NCBI GenBank assembly: GCA_024637255.1
Contig: JAGXFO010000009.1
Location: 186,001-250,000, forward strand
Length of the DNA: 64,000 bases
From: Sulfurovum sp.
GTDB lineage: Bacteria > Campylobacterota > Campylobacteria > Campylobacterales > Sulfurovaceae
Reading direction: 5' to 3'
In this document: positions 7,651-17,733 of the stretch, one piece after another
Numbering within the stretch: position 1 is the first letter of the stretch
Layout of the letters: each line of letters opens with the position of its first letter
Translations under genes and position numbers: made by a program
Notes under the pieces: model-generated
Databases searched by the model: none
The model's input: the letters and a program-made list of their open reading frames with translations, nothing else
What the model was told of the DNA's origin: nothing

Positions 7651-8592
7651 ATGTCAATCAAATGTGCATTTTTATTTCCAGGGCAGGGTTCGCAGGCTAT
7701 GGGAATGGGTCAAGACTTTTTTAACAACTCTGATGTTGCTAGGCAGATGGTGGCTGATGCCAGCGCAAGAACAGGTATAAACTTTAAGAACCTGCTTTTT
7801 GAAGAGAATGATGATCTTGAAAAAACGGAGTTCACACAACCGGCCATTTTGCTTGTGTCTGCCATAGCACACAAACTTTTTGAAAATGAAATGCCTATAA
7901 AACCTGTGTATGCACTGGGACACTCATTGGGCGAATTTTCTGCCCTCGTTTCTGTAGGTGCCATAGATGCCATAGATGCGGTAGAGCTTGTAAATCTTCG
8001 TGGCAAACTTATGGCTGAAGCATGTGCCGGGCAGGATGTCGGTATGCTGGTGTCTCTTGGTCTTGCAGATGAAGCAGTAGAAGAGATCTGTGATGCACAA
8101 AGAGAAGCAGGATTAAAAGTATGGCCTGTAAACTATAATGCTGAAGGTCAGATTGTCATCGCCGGTATTAAGCCAGATCTTGAAGCGTTGGTACCCATCT
8201 TGAAAGAAGCCAAAGCAAAAAGAGCAATGCTTCTCAATATGTCTGTTGCAAGCCACTGCCCACTTCTTGAGTCGGCAACTGCACCTTTGGCTAAGAAGCT
8301 GGTAGAGATGATTAAAGATGAGTTTATTTCACCTGTAGTGTCTAATGTAACCGCTAAAACATACAATACAAAGGCAGAAGCTTTAGAGCTTTTACCCAAG
8401 CAGCTGGTATCGCCTGTACTGTATAAGCAGTCTATTGCCAATTATGATGACGAGGTGGATTGTTATGTAGAATTTGGACATGGAGGAGTGCTTAAGGGGC
8501 TGAACCGTAAAGCAACTATAAAACCACACTTTGTTGTCTCAGACATGGAATCTTTGGCAATAGCTATTGAAGAGATAGCGAAATTAGGATAG
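7651..8592 (+). CDS. fabD: Malonyl-CoA:ACP transacylase FabD
   Basis: A 313-residue cytosolic enzyme that loads malonyl groups onto acyl carrier protein for fatty-acid synthesis. It opens with FLFPGQGSQAMGMG and has the nucleophile motif GHSLGEFSALV with Ser92. The catalytic His is in SVASHCPLLESA, and the ending VEFGHGGVLKGLNRK is characteristic. Length is normal. The ATG follows AAAGGA. The stop overlaps the start region of the next gene, suggesting one transcript with mtnN and the PP-loop gene. Confidence 0.95.
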   Translation: MSIKCAFLFPGQGSQAMGMGQDFFNNSDVARQMVADASARTGINFKNLLFEENDDLEKTEFTQPAILLVSAIAHKLFENEMPIKPVYALGHSLGEFSALVSVGAIDAIDAVELVNLRGKLMAEACAGQDVGMLVSLGLADEAVEEICDAQREAGLKVWPVNYNAEGQIVIAGIKPDLEALVPILKEAKAKRAMLLNMSVASHCPLLESATAPLAKKLVEMIKDEFISPVVSNVTAKTYNTKAEALELLPKQLVSPVLYKQSIANYDDEVDCYVEFGHGGVLKGLNRKATIKPHFVVSDMESLAIAIEEIAKLG

Positions 8593-8594
8593 TG

Positions 8595-9293
8595 ATGAAT
8601 AGTCATAAAATAGCCATCATGGGTGCGATGCCAGAGGAGATAGAACCGATTTTGGCTAAACTGGATAACGTGACACAAACTATCTACGCGGCAAATACAT
8701 ATTATGAGGGTACGTATCATGGTAAAGAGGTTGTACTTGCCTATTCTAAAATAGGCAAGGTCTTTGCAACGCTTACTGCTACGATACTTATAGAAAGATT
8801 TGCTTGTGACATATTGCTTTTTTCAGGTGTAGCGGGGGCAATCAATGATGAGCTTAAAGTAGGGGACCTTATCATTGCCGAGGGGCTTTGTCAGCATGAT
8901 TTGGACATCACTGCTTTTGGTCATCCTTATGGGTATGTGCCAGAGGGAGAAGTGTATGTTGGTACGGATGAGGCCTTACGTAATGTGGCCAAAGAAATTG
9001 CCAGACAAAAAAGCTTAACACTTAAAGTTGGCATCATAGCAACCGGAGATCAGTTTGTAGCAAACAAAGAGCGTAAAGACTGGATAGGCAGTACTTTTAA
9101 AGCAGATGCTTTAGAAATGGAAGGAGCCGGTGTTGCGGTGGTTTGTAATGCCTTGAATATACCTTTCTTTGTTTTGCGTGCTATCTCTGACAGTGCTGAT
9201 ATGGATGCAGGTTTTGACTTTGATGCATTTTTGGAAAGTTCTGCAAAGATATCTGCTGACTTCATTTTGAGCATGGTGGACGCTATTGCATAA
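8595..9293 (+). CDS. mtnN: 5'-methylthioadenosine/S-adenosylhomocysteine nucleosidase
   Basis: A 232-residue cytosolic nucleosidase that cleaves methylthioadenosine and S-adenosylhomocysteine. In Campylobacterota the same enzyme also hydrolyses 6-amino-6-deoxyfutalosine in the alternative menaquinone pathway. Motifs include MGAMPEEIEPI at the start, FSGVAGAIND, ALEMEGAGVAVVC and RAISDSADMDA with the catalytic Asp. A GTG at 8592 overlaps the fabD stop, but the ATG at 8595 is the more natural start. It follows fabD with no gap, so translation is probably coupled. Confidence 0.92.
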   Translation: MNSHKIAIMGAMPEEIEPILAKLDNVTQTIYAANTYYEGTYHGKEVVLAYSKIGKVFATLTATILIERFACDILLFSGVAGAINDELKVGDLIIAEGLCQHDLDITAFGHPYGYVPEGEVYVGTDEALRNVAKEIARQKSLTLKVGIIATGDQFVANKERKDWIGSTFKADALEMEGAGVAVVCNALNIPFFVLRAISDSADMDAGFDFDAFLESSAKISADFILSMVDAIA

Positions 9294-9306
9294 CAATAAA
9301 AGACGT

Positions 9307-10098
9307 ATGGCCTCTAAAAGTATCCCCATAAGTAAGAAGCTACTCAAGTTGGTCGGTAAGACCAATGCAGAGTTTAAACTCATAGGCGAAGGTGACAAAG
9401 TACTGGTTGGACTCAGTGGAGGTAAAGATTCGCTGGCACTCATCCATACGCTTAAACATATGCAACATCACGCACCTTTTGAGTTTGAGTTTGAAGCATG
9501 TACTATTAAGTATGGTATGCCAGATGAGCACTATGCATTTCTGAGTAAACATTGCGAAGAGTATGGTGTCAAACACACTGTATTTGACACCAATATCTTC
9601 GAGATATCCAATGATGCCATACGCGAAAACTCTTCCTTCTGTTCATATTTCTCACGTATGCGAAGGGGAGCACTCTATCGTTTTGCCGAAGAAGGCGGAT
9701 TTACAAAAGTCGCCTTAGGTCATCATTTTGATGATATGGTGGAAAGTTTTTTTATGAATATGTTTTACAATGGAAGCATGAGATCTTTGGCACCTATTTA
9801 TAAAACAAGCAGAGGATTTCACCTCATACGCCCGCTCATTCAGGCCAGAGAAACGCAGTTGCGCGCTTTCGCTATTGATAATAATCTACAGGTTATAGGC
9901 GATGAAGCTTGTCCTGCTATGCTAAAAGAAGTTAAAATGCCTCATGCAAGAGCTTCTACCAAAGTATGGTTGGCTGGACTGGAAAAAGAAAACAAAGATG
10001 TTTTCAAAATGTTTAAAGCCTCGTTTAAACATATACACGATGATACGTTTTTGGACCCTGAACGTTGGAATAGGGATGATATAAAGGAAATACTATGA
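9307..10098 (+). CDS. TtcA-like PP-loop tRNA-modification ATPase
   Basis: A 263-residue protein of the tRNA 2-thiocytidine/TilS PP-loop superfamily, expected to adenylate a tRNA base before thiolation. The PP-loop SGGKDS is at residues 37-42, and GHHFDDMVESFFMNMFYNG is the usual second motif. Canonical TtcA carries a CxxC plus a third Cys for an iron-sulfur cluster. Here the SSFCSYFSRMRRG stretch has only one Cys where CxxC is expected, and another is in DEACPAM, so the cluster site is altered. The ATG at 9307 (MASKSIP) is preferred; a TTG at 9286 would overlap mtnN. The stop overlaps the next start by 4 bases. Confidence 0.75.
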   Translation: MASKSIPISKKLLKLVGKTNAEFKLIGEGDKVLVGLSGGKDSLALIHTLKHMQHHAPFEFEFEACTIKYGMPDEHYAFLSKHCEEYGVKHTVFDTNIFEISNDAIRENSSFCSYFSRMRRGALYRFAEEGGFTKVALGHHFDDMVESFFMNMFYNGSMRSLAPIYKTSRGFHLIRPLIQARETQLRAFAIDNNLQVIGDEACPAMLKEVKMPHARASTKVWLAGLEKENKDVFKMFKASFKHIHDDTFLDPERWNRDDIKEIL

Positions 10099-10448
10099 AA
10101 ATATTTTTACTACTAGCCTTGGTTTTTCCAAGTTTGTTTGCAGATGAGAATATTCACCCTTCGGAATTTACAGTTAAACTTATAAAAAGATGTGAGGTCC
10201 TTGTATTAAGTGAAAAACCCAATCGCAAAGCAAAAAAGATCATTACACGTGTTTGGACAGATGGTTGTGTTCAAAACTTTGGCTGTGTAAGAGAAATTAC
10301 TCAAAAAGAACTTGATGATATGAATGAAACTGAAAAAAACCATATGGCATGGAAATACCCAGTATGGTGTAAAGTGGATGCAAAAGGTAAAATAGGCTGG
10401 GTGCGTAAGCAATTTTTGGTTGATGAGCCTTGCAATAAACAGGACTGA
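10095..10448 (+). CDS. Small exported SH3-like protein, unknown function
   Basis: A 117-residue predicted secreted protein. The first 16 residues (MKIFLLLALVFPSLFA) are a signal peptide. The remainder resembles a bacterial SH3-like domain: a short strand pattern ending in WCKVDAKGKIGWVRKQFL, which is how SH3b domains usually close. Four to five cysteines (RCEVL, DGCVQNFGCV, VWCK, PCNK) suggest disulfides. It overlaps the PP-loop gene by 4 bases, so it is co-transcribed, although a functional link is not apparent. I do not know a named family member. Confidence 0.6.
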   Translation: MKIFLLLALVFPSLFADENIHPSEFTVKLIKRCEVLVLSEKPNRKAKKIITRVWTDGCVQNFGCVREITQKELDDMNETEKNHMAWKYPVWCKVDAKGKIGWVRKQFLVDEPCNKQD

Positions 10449-10545
10449 TTGTTCTTTTGCTCTCATCACTCAATTGGATCATTTGTTGCACAATGTTCTT
10501 ACACGCATAAAGGCAGGTATAGTTTGAAAATACAAAGAGAAAAAT

Positions 10546-11499
10546 ATGAATAAATTTACAGCTATGGCATCAGGACGCTTAGACAAGATACTTGCAACCC
10601 AGATTGACGTAAGCCGCAACCAGGTTGAAAAACTTGTAAAAGATGGTCTTGTAAGTGTAAATAACCAAGCGATACTAAAGAGTAGCTTTAAGGTTTTAGA
10701 AGGAGATACGGTTTCTTATGTTTTTAAAGAAGCTGAGAAGAGAGTGGCTCCTGCTATAGATTTTGATGTAGAGATACTTTATGAAGATGAGTATCTTTTG
10801 GTAGTGAATAAACCTTCAGGGCTCGTGGTCCATCCTGCACCATCTGTGAAAGAACCCACCTTGGTAGATTGGCTTATACATAAAGGTATTTCACTCTCTA
10901 CCATCAGTGGAGAAGAGCGTCATGGCATTGTGCATCGTATAGACAAAGAAACTACGGGTGCGCTTGTGGTTGCCAAAGATAACAAAACACATGAGGCACT
11001 CAGCGCACAGCTTCAGGACAAGAGTATGGGACGCTATTATTTGGCAGTGATTGACTGCCCTCTAAAAGACGATATAGTAGTAGACAAGCCTATCGGACGC
11101 AACCCTAAAAATAGGCTTATGATGGATGTGATACAAGATGGCAGAACTGCAAAAACAACTTTTGTGAAACTGCTTTTGGGACAATGGGACGTGGAGCTTA
11201 TAGCTGCAAAACTTTTTACAGGAAGAACACACCAGATACGTGTGCACTTAAACAGCTTGGGCCGTCACATACTTGGCGATGATTTATATGGGTTTAAGAC
11301 CAAAAGAGATAAAATATCACGAGTTTATTTGCATGCGTATTTATTGTATCTGATACATCCAGTTACGGGTAAAAAGATGGAATTTACCGCACCACTTTTT
11401 GATGATATGAAACGCTTTTTATCTAAATATTTTGATCAGAGTCAAGTGAATGAGAAAATAAATCCCGATGATCTGGGCAAACTTTTTACTCATATTTAG
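10546..11499 (+). CDS. rluD: RluD-family 23S rRNA pseudouridine synthase
   Basis: A 317-residue enzyme that isomerises uridines in rRNA. An S4 RNA-binding domain is at residues 8-55 (GRLDKILATQIDVSRNQVEKL). The catalytic domain has LLVVNKPSGLVVHPAP and the active-site motif GIVHRIDKETTGALVVAK with Asp133, followed by TGRTHQIRVHL. Length and order match RluD/RluC. The precise target uridine cannot be told from sequence. A TATAGT-like box stands in the 97-base gap before it. Confidence 0.87.
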   Translation: MNKFTAMASGRLDKILATQIDVSRNQVEKLVKDGLVSVNNQAILKSSFKVLEGDTVSYVFKEAEKRVAPAIDFDVEILYEDEYLLVVNKPSGLVVHPAPSVKEPTLVDWLIHKGISLSTISGEERHGIVHRIDKETTGALVVAKDNKTHEALSAQLQDKSMGRYYLAVIDCPLKDDIVVDKPIGRNPKNRLMMDVIQDGRTAKTTFVKLLLGQWDVELIAAKLFTGRTHQIRVHLNSLGRHILGDDLYGFKTKRDKISRVYLHAYLLYLIHPVTGKKMEFTAPLFDDMKRFLSKYFDQSQVNEKINPDDLGKLFTHI

Positions 11500-11536
11500 T
11501 GCCAGAATCATAATGATATATTATTTTAGCATATAG

Positions 11537-11542
11537 TATAAT
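11537..11542 (+). promoter_or_regulatory. -10 box (TATAAT) for trmB-ftsEX
   Basis: TATAAT 23 bases before the trmB ATG, preceded by A/T-rich sequence. It probably drives trmB and the ftsE-ftsX-envC-like genes that follow with very short gaps. Confidence 0.5.
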
Positions 11543-11565
11543 CTACAACTATATAAGCAGGAAAA

Positions 11566-12750
11566 ATGCCACACGTAAAAGTTACTCCCTTTGATAGCAC
11601 AAGTATAAAAAAGAAACTGGTATCAAGTCAGACTATGACTTTTCTGGCAGCATCGCTTAGTGGCAATGATATGCTGATTGGTGTTGAGCGTGGTGGTGAG
11701 GAGTTCTTATTGCAACTTAAACCAGGCAAAAATGCAACGCTGTTAAAATATGATAAAGCAACAAGACCGCTGAAAGTAAACCTTATTAAAGAGGCCATTG
11801 GTATTATATCTGAAGAGTTGGACCTAGTGATACTTTCAACTAATATTGCTATATCAAATACCAAAGCAGCACTCTCTTCAAAGTATTTTAAAAAGATAGA
11901 AGATTTCGAAAATATCATATTTCCTAAGGAGAAAATCTCTGTCGAGGTAGGATTTGGGAGTGGACGTCATTTACTTTATCAGGCAAAAAAGAATCCCGAT
12001 ACACTTTTTATAGGTATAGAGATACATACGCCTTCTGCCCAACAGGTGCTTAAGCAGATAGAACTTCAAGATCTTGAGAATATTTGGGTAGTGAATTATG
12101 ATGCAAGATTGTTCTTGGAAATGCTTCCTTCCAATAGTTGTGAACAGATATTTGTACATTTTCCTGTGCCTTGGGATAAGAAACCTCAAAGAAGAGTTAT
12201 TAGCCCCAGTTTTTTAGATGAGTCAATGCGGGTATTAAGAAGAAATGGACGTTTGGAATTGCGTACGGACAGTGACAAATACTTTTGGTATGCTTTGGAG
12301 ACTTTTTTTGCTGTACCAAAGGTAGAAGTGGAAGTACGCAAAAATGAAGGCTTGGAAGTTACAAGCAAGTATGAAGCAAGATGGTTAAGGCAGGAAAAAG
12401 ATATCTATGATGTCCATGTCAAATGTTTGCAAGATTCAGACCCTAAAGAAGTGATTGTAGACTTTAACTTTAATGATGTAAAATATACACAAGGGTTGGA
12501 AGATCGTTTACCTCAAAAAGCATTGGTTTTTGAGAAGTATTTTATACACTTTGAACGTGTATATAGGATATCTGAACAAAGCGTACTGATTAAATGTGCT
12601 TTTGGAAGTTTTGACAGGCCTGAACATAAATATATTTTAATTGATAACGAGAGTTGTAGATACTTTGTCTCTTCCCCCGTGAAGACGTCAGTCAATTTCC
12701 AGGCACATCAAAAATTGGCCGAGCAAATAATGCTCAGCGAAGGAGAGTAG
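11566..12750 (+). CDS. trmB: tRNA (guanine-N7)-methyltransferase, long epsilon form
   Basis: A 394-residue SAM-dependent methylase forming m7G46 in tRNA. The SAM-binding motif VEVGFGSGRHLLYQA is at residues 126-140, and VHFPVPWDKKPQRRVISPSFL (about 195-215) is the TrmB signature. Typical TrmB is about 210-240 residues. This one has roughly 120 extra residues at the front and about 100 at the back, as in Helicobacter and Campylobacter homologues; the function of the extensions is not known. It ends 3 bases before ftsE. Confidence 0.92.
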   Translation: MPHVKVTPFDSTSIKKKLVSSQTMTFLAASLSGNDMLIGVERGGEEFLLQLKPGKNATLLKYDKATRPLKVNLIKEAIGIISEELDLVILSTNIAISNTKAALSSKYFKKIEDFENIIFPKEKISVEVGFGSGRHLLYQAKKNPDTLFIGIEIHTPSAQQVLKQIELQDLENIWVVNYDARLFLEMLPSNSCEQIFVHFPVPWDKKPQRRVISPSFLDESMRVLRRNGRLELRTDSDKYFWYALETFFAVPKVEVEVRKNEGLEVTSKYEARWLRQEKDIYDVHVKCLQDSDPKEVIVDFNFNDVKYTQGLEDRLPQKALVFEKYFIHFERVYRISEQSVLIKCAFGSFDRPEHKYILIDNESCRYFVSSPVKTSVNFQAHQKLAEQIMLSEGE

Positions 12751-12753
12751 AAT

Positions 12754-13428
12754 ATGTCCAATGTGATTCATGCTTCACATCTTACACTTAGCTATGGAAA
12801 CGTAGACAAAGAAATCATTAAAGATGCTAGCTTTAGCATTAAAAAGGGTGAATTTGTTTTTATTACCGGACCCAGCGGTTCTGGTAAATCTACACTTCTT
12901 AAAGCGCTGTACGGGCAGCTCAAACCCAGCGAAGGTAGCTTGGTAGTGGGTGGGCTTGATCTCTCAAGTATAAGTCGAGGCAAACTGCAAGAACTTAGAA
13001 CACACATGGGCATTATCTTTCAGGATTATAAGCTCGTAAATGAATGGACAGTAGCAAAAAATGTTGTTCTGCCACTAATGATTGCAGGATACTCTACCGA
13101 GATACAAGATACACAAGCAAGAAGACTTCTTAAGCATGTCAAGCTTTCAGAGCATGCAGATAGATATCCTTTGGAATTGAGCGGTGGAGAACAGCAACGT
13201 GTCGGTGTTGCAAGGGCATTGGCAAAAAATCCAGTAGTCATTTTGGCAGATGAGCCTACGGGTAACCTTGATGACTACTCTTCGAATGTAATCTGGGATT
13301 TGATGGAAAATGCTTGCCAGCAGCTTGAGACAACCGTATTGGTTGTAACGCATAAGATCCCAACAATCTTTTCGTTACCCTATAGACATTTTATTATAGA
13401 GAGTAAGGGTGTATATGAAGTTCATTAA
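12754..13428 (+). CDS. ftsE: Cell-division ABC ATPase FtsE
   Basis: A 224-residue cytosolic ATPase that pairs with FtsX to regulate peptidoglycan hydrolases at the septum. Walker A is GPSGSGKST (residues 39-47). The signature is [15 protein letters not shown] and Walker [14 protein letters not shown]. The Q-loop region reads [10 protein letters not shown]. An ATG 3 bases after trmB has AAGGAGAG immediately before it. Its end overlaps the ftsX start by about 14 bases, a strong sign of coupled expression with FtsX. Confidence 0.93.
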   Translation: MSNVIHASHLTLSYGNVDKEIIKDASFSIKKGEFVFITGPSGSGKSTLLKALYGQLKPSEGSLVVGGLDLSSISRGKLQELRTHMGIIFQDYKLVNEWTVAKNVVLPLMIAGYSTEIQDTQARRLLKHVKLSEHADRYPLELSGGEQQRVGVARALAKNPVVILADEPTGNLDDYSSNVIWDLMENACQQLETTVLVVTHKIPTIFSLPYRHFIIESKGVYEVH

Positions 13429-14230
13429 AAATCATCTTATGTTTATACTGCCATTGATGGCAATTTTATTGGGCATCGAATTTTATCTGGTCTTTGAGCG
13501 TACGACCAATACCTATGAAAAAGGACTTAAAGAAGGGTATTCAATGTTTGTGGTGACGAAAGAACCTATGGAGCTATCTGCTTTTCAGACCTTGAATGAT
13601 CATATTAGTGCAACTGAGCTAATAAAACGCGAAAATATAGTTGCAGAGATTACAAAAGGTGTAAGCAAAGGTACGGGCAAAGAGATTATGGCCGCCTTGC
13701 CTTATTTCTATAATCTTGGTTTAGATTCTTATCTTCAAACTTCAGAGCTCGAAGAGATTAAAAAAAATCTTTTATCGCACAACAATGTTAAAAAAGTTGA
13801 AACCTTTGGCAGTAGCCATAATTCTAATTATAAACTTTTTTCTTTTATTAAGTTTATCCTGAAGATTTTTATTGTTTTTATGGCAGTTGTGAGTCTGTTC
13901 CTGATCGTTAAGCAGATGGAGATATGGAAGTATGCACATAAGGAGCGTATGCAGGTTATGGAGATATTTGGCGCACCTTTGATGCTGAGATCGGGTGTTC
14001 TTTTTAAGGTAGCTTTTATAGATGCCATATTTGCGACTATTTTGGTCTCTGCCATTTTCTTTTATGTCAAGTTTTACTGGGCAACACAGAGTGGAATCGA
14101 TATAATGGTGCAAAATCAGGAAGCACTTTTTAGGCTTGGTGATATAGGAATTCTGCTGGCTTCTGCATTTGTTATCGTTATTCTTGCTGTGTATTCGGTA
14201 GTATTTAGTAGTAAGGGAGTGCAGGAGTGA
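13415..14230 (+). CDS. ftsX: Cell-division permease-like protein FtsX
   Basis: A 271-residue inner-membrane partner of FtsE. One membrane helix is near the N-terminus (LMFILPLMAILLGIEFYLVF), a periplasmic loop occupies about residues 30-140, and three helices follow (IKFILKIFIVFMAVVSLFLIV, ALFATILVSAIFFYV-like, IGILLASAFVIVILAVYSVVF), the FtsX topology. ATG at 13415 has AAGGG 5 bases before it; a GTG at 13409 is the alternative. The gene overlaps both neighbours. The protein is divergent in sequence, as FtsX usually is, and the context carries much of the call. Confidence 0.85.
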   Translation: MKFIKNHLMFILPLMAILLGIEFYLVFERTTNTYEKGLKEGYSMFVVTKEPMELSAFQTLNDHISATELIKRENIVAEITKGVSKGTGKEIMAALPYFYNLGLDSYLQTSELEEIKKNLLSHNNVKKVETFGSSHNSNYKLFSFIKFILKIFIVFMAVVSLFLIVKQMEIWKYAHKERMQVMEIFGAPLMLRSGVLFKVAFIDAIFATILVSAIFFYVKFYWATQSGIDIMVQNQEALFRLGDIGILLASAFVIVILAVYSVVFSSKGVQE

Positions 14231-15591
14231 AATCCTTCATTTTCCTTTGTTTTATTGGTATAAGCATCCTGCACGGCGCTTCAACAACTACAAAAATTAA
14301 AAAATCACAGCAGACTTTGTCCACGGTTGAATCTGAGAAAAAACAGGCAAGCAACTATTTAAATAAAATTGCCAGAGATATAAAATCTGCAGAGAAGGAT
14401 GTTGTTTATCTTGAAAAGAAGATGGACGACCTTGCAGTGGATCAGGAAAAAACACAACAGCAGTATGAAATATTGAAAACCGAATTGGTTAAGTCTGAAC
14501 AAGAGTTGACGCAGACCAGTCAGGCACTTGAAGAGAAGCGTCAAGCATTCATTTCGTTGCTTTCTGAACAGTTTTCAATTGTGTTTGCGATGGAGCAGTC
14601 TCATGAGCCTACGAGAACATCTATTATGACACAAGAAGTGTATGCTGCCTATAAAGCACAAAATACAAAAATGCTAGCTAATCTAAGAGTCGATATTACC
14701 ACGCTTAAAAAACAGAAAAATGATAAGATATCTTTACGCGATAAAACAAAAAATGAGATCCAGAAAATTGTTAAAAAGAAAGAAGAGTATACTCAAAAGA
14801 AGTTAGCAAAAGAGAAGTTGCGCAAGAAACTCACCAAAGATGAAGAGATATATAACGTAAAACTTGAAAAGATGGTGGACAAACAGAACTCTTTGCGCTC
14901 TACTTTGGCACAATTAAATATTTTGCATGGTCAGGAAGTTGAAGAAGCAAGAAAGAGGGCAGCGGCGGAAAAGGAAGCGATGCGTCTTGAGAAAAAAAGA
15001 CAAAGAGAGATTCGTGATGCCAAAGCATTGGCTCGTACTAATGCAAGAAAAGCGCAGGAAGCATTACGTAACGCCAAAACAAAAGAAGATAGACAAAAAG
15101 CACACATAGTTGTAAAAGCGGCAGAAAAAGAAAATAAAAAAGTGTATAAAGTGAGTGAAAAGGTGAGGCAGGTAAACTCTTCGTATAAAGCCTCTGCAAC
15201 CTCTTTATATTCAGGGGGAAAAACAATTTCTCCTTTATCTGGGGCACGGCTTGTGAAAAAATTTGGTACTTATGTGGATCCGATTTATAAGATTAAGATT
15301 TTTAACGAGTCTGTCACACTGCAGGGTTCTACGAATGCAAAAGTACAGAATGTGCTGAATGGAAAAGTAGTTTTTGCAGGTAAAAGCAGCATGCTTGGCA
15401 AGGTTGTGGTTGTTTCGCACAGTAATAAGATACATACTGTGTATGCAGGACTCTCCAAGATTGCCCCTACTATACATGTCGGTGCAAAGATACAAAAAGG
15501 ATATGTGGTGGGAAAAGTATATCAAAAACTTATTTTTCAGGCAACAAAAGACTCTAAACACATAAATCCTTTGCAGCTGATTCAAATTTAG
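14227..15591 (+). CDS. EnvC-like murein hydrolase activator (degenerate LytM domain)
   Basis: A 454-residue exported protein, start GTG overlapping ftsX by 4 bases. A signal peptide (FIFLCFIGISILHGAS) is followed by a long coiled coil (about residues 20-310, rich in Lys/Glu/Gln, including EEARKRAAAEKEAMRLEKKR). The C-terminal M23/LytM fold (about 335-454) has the outline PLSGARLVKKFG ... VVVVSHSNKIHTVYAGL. The metal-binding HxxxD and HxH positions of active M23 enzymes are not present, as in E. coli EnvC. FtsEX probably acts on the coiled coil so that this protein can activate amidases; two amidases lie at 22-24 kb. Confidence 0.85.
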   Translation: MKSFIFLCFIGISILHGASTTTKIKKSQQTLSTVESEKKQASNYLNKIARDIKSAEKDVVYLEKKMDDLAVDQEKTQQQYEILKTELVKSEQELTQTSQALEEKRQAFISLLSEQFSIVFAMEQSHEPTRTSIMTQEVYAAYKAQNTKMLANLRVDITTLKKQKNDKISLRDKTKNEIQKIVKKKEEYTQKKLAKEKLRKKLTKDEEIYNVKLEKMVDKQNSLRSTLAQLNILHGQEVEEARKRAAAEKEAMRLEKKRQREIRDAKALARTNARKAQEALRNAKTKEDRQKAHIVVKAAEKENKKVYKVSEKVRQVNSSYKASATSLYSGGKTISPLSGARLVKKFGTYVDPIYKIKIFNESVTLQGSTNAKVQNVLNGKVVFAGKSSMLGKVVVVSHSNKIHTVYAGLSKIAPTIHVGAKIQKGYVVGKVYQKLIFQATKDSKHINPLQLIQI

Positions 15592-15616
15592 TCAATTTAA
15601 TATAAAAGAAGAATAT

Positions 15617-16579
15617 ATGAAAAAAACATTATTATTTTCGTTACTGGCATCAACAATGATTACGGCCGGTGGTGATATTGCTTCTGTTGTGCCAGTGGTA
15701 ACAAAAGTGGATGTCAAAACAGAGGTAGAAACACAGGATCGTACTTTTACAGAAAAAATGCTGCTTAAACCAGTAAAACCGTTGACTCATGACGAATTGG
15801 TAGAGAGGGTAATCTATACAAATATGATCGGTGCAGGTGTGATTGCATTATGGGGTGCAAGCTTTTGGGACTATTTCACCATTATGCCTGTTAGCGGTGA
15901 TGAAGGATGGTTTGGAGCGGACACTAAGTATGGTGGAGCAGATAAGCTTGGGCATGCATACTCTACGTATCTTTGGTCTCTGGGGTTTTCTTCTCTTTTT
16001 GAATATTGGGGAATGAGTGAAGAAGAGGCGTTGTTGTATGGCCCATTTACTTCATGGGTTTTTCAAGGCATGATGGAAGTAGGAGACTCTTTCAGCCAGT
16101 CTCAGGGATTTTCTTATGAAGACCTGGTGATGAATACTTTTGGCGCAGCATTTTACTATGCGAGGGAAAAATATCCCGCAGTAAAAGATACGCTTGATTT
16201 TCGTTTAGAATATATCCCCGATTTCAACAGCAATGTAGATATATTTACCCAATATAACTCTATGAAATATCTCATGGCACTTAAATTTAGCGGATTTGAG
16301 AGTATGAAAGATACCCCTATGAAATATTTTGAACTACAACTGGGGTATTACACAAAGGGCTACCAGGACCATGACTCTTATGCAGAGAAAGAAAGGGTCA
16401 TTTATGCGGGTGTAGGTATCAATTCGTCTGAAGTACTCAAAGCTTTGGGTTGGACAAAAACAAGTGAAGTCCTGCACTACTATCAACTACCATACACCTA
16501 TGCCCCTTTTGGATATGATTTTGATTCAGAGAGTTATGTAGCGCCTTATTCTAGACCTTTTCGAGGGTATAAGAACTAA
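15617..16579 (+). CDS. DUF2279/YfiM-like exported protein
   Basis: A 320-residue exported protein of unknown function. The signal peptide ends in TMITA, giving a mature N-terminus GGDIASVVPVV that closely resembles the porin at 30.8 kb. The core (about residues 95-185) carries GGADKLGHAYSTYLWS and FTSWVFQGMMEVGDSFSQSQGFSYEDL, the DUF2279/YfiM pattern, with residual membrane-like helices. The C-terminal part has alternating aromatic strands that may contact the outer membrane. It follows the envC-like gene by 25 bases and ends before a strong hairpin. Confidence 0.6.
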   Translation: MKKTLLFSLLASTMITAGGDIASVVPVVTKVDVKTEVETQDRTFTEKMLLKPVKPLTHDELVERVIYTNMIGAGVIALWGASFWDYFTIMPVSGDEGWFGADTKYGGADKLGHAYSTYLWSLGFSSLFEYWGMSEEEALLYGPFTSWVFQGMMEVGDSFSQSQGFSYEDLVMNTFGAAFYYAREKYPAVKDTLDFRLEYIPDFNSNVDIFTQYNSMKYLMALKFSGFESMKDTPMKYFELQLGYYTKGYQDHDSYAEKERVIYAGVGINSSEVLKALGWTKTSEVLHYYQLPYTYAPFGYDFDSESYVAPYSRPFRGYKN

Positions 16580-16600
16580 AGAGATGAATATGCTTTGCAT

Positions 16601-17387
<787 letters not shown>

Positions 17388-17394
17388 CGCTTTT

Positions 17395-17455
17395 AAACAA
17401 AGAGTATAGAGATATGCCAAATACTCTGTTTGTACCAAAGGTATTTCTTTGGTAC
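17395..17455 (+). terminator. Two successive hairpins after pyrH
   Basis: The first pairs AAACA(A)AGAGTAT with ATACTCTGTTT (17395-17431). The second pairs GTACCAAAG (17432-17440) with CTTTGGTAC (17447-17455) around a 6-base loop and is followed by TTTGG. They occupy half of the 133-base gap before rpoZ. Confidence 0.6.
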
Positions 17456-17520
17456 TTTGGAATTTGGGCCACATGTGATGAGTCGCACTTTAAAAATGAA
17501 ATATACGCTAAAGGATAAAT

Positions 17521-17727
17521 ATGAGAACAGAACAATTAACAGCTAAAGCACTGGAAAAAGTAGATTTTGACAAGTACCTTCTTGCAAATGCAGTAGGAAA
17601 AAGAGCAGAAGCTATAGCCAATGGCGCTAAACCATGTTTGGATATAGATACCTCAGGTATGAAATATGCAGAAATTGCACTTCGAGAGATAGCTGAAGGA
17701 AAAATTATTGTAAGTTTAGAAGGCTAA
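17521..17727 (+). CDS. rpoZ: RNA polymerase omega subunit
   Basis: A 68-residue subunit helping assembly of RNA polymerase. It has the typical RTEQLTAKALEKV start, YLLANAVGKRAEAIANGA in the conserved helix, and AEIALREIAEGKI near the end. ATG follows AAAGGATAAAT. It sits 6 bases before spoT, the classic rpoZ-spoT pairing, which suits omega's known role in the ppGpp response. Confidence 0.93.
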   Translation: MRTEQLTAKALEKVDFDKYLLANAVGKRAEAIANGAKPCLDIDTSGMKYAEIALREIAEGKIIVSLEG

Positions 17728-17733
17728 AAAACT

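Noticed and set aside
7589..7780. 63-codon frame overlapping the fabD start
   Set aside because: It overlaps fabD in another frame, and the fabD start has a good ribosome site.
14927..15109. Lys/Arg-rich frame inside the envC-like gene
   Set aside because: A shifted reading of the coiled-coil region.
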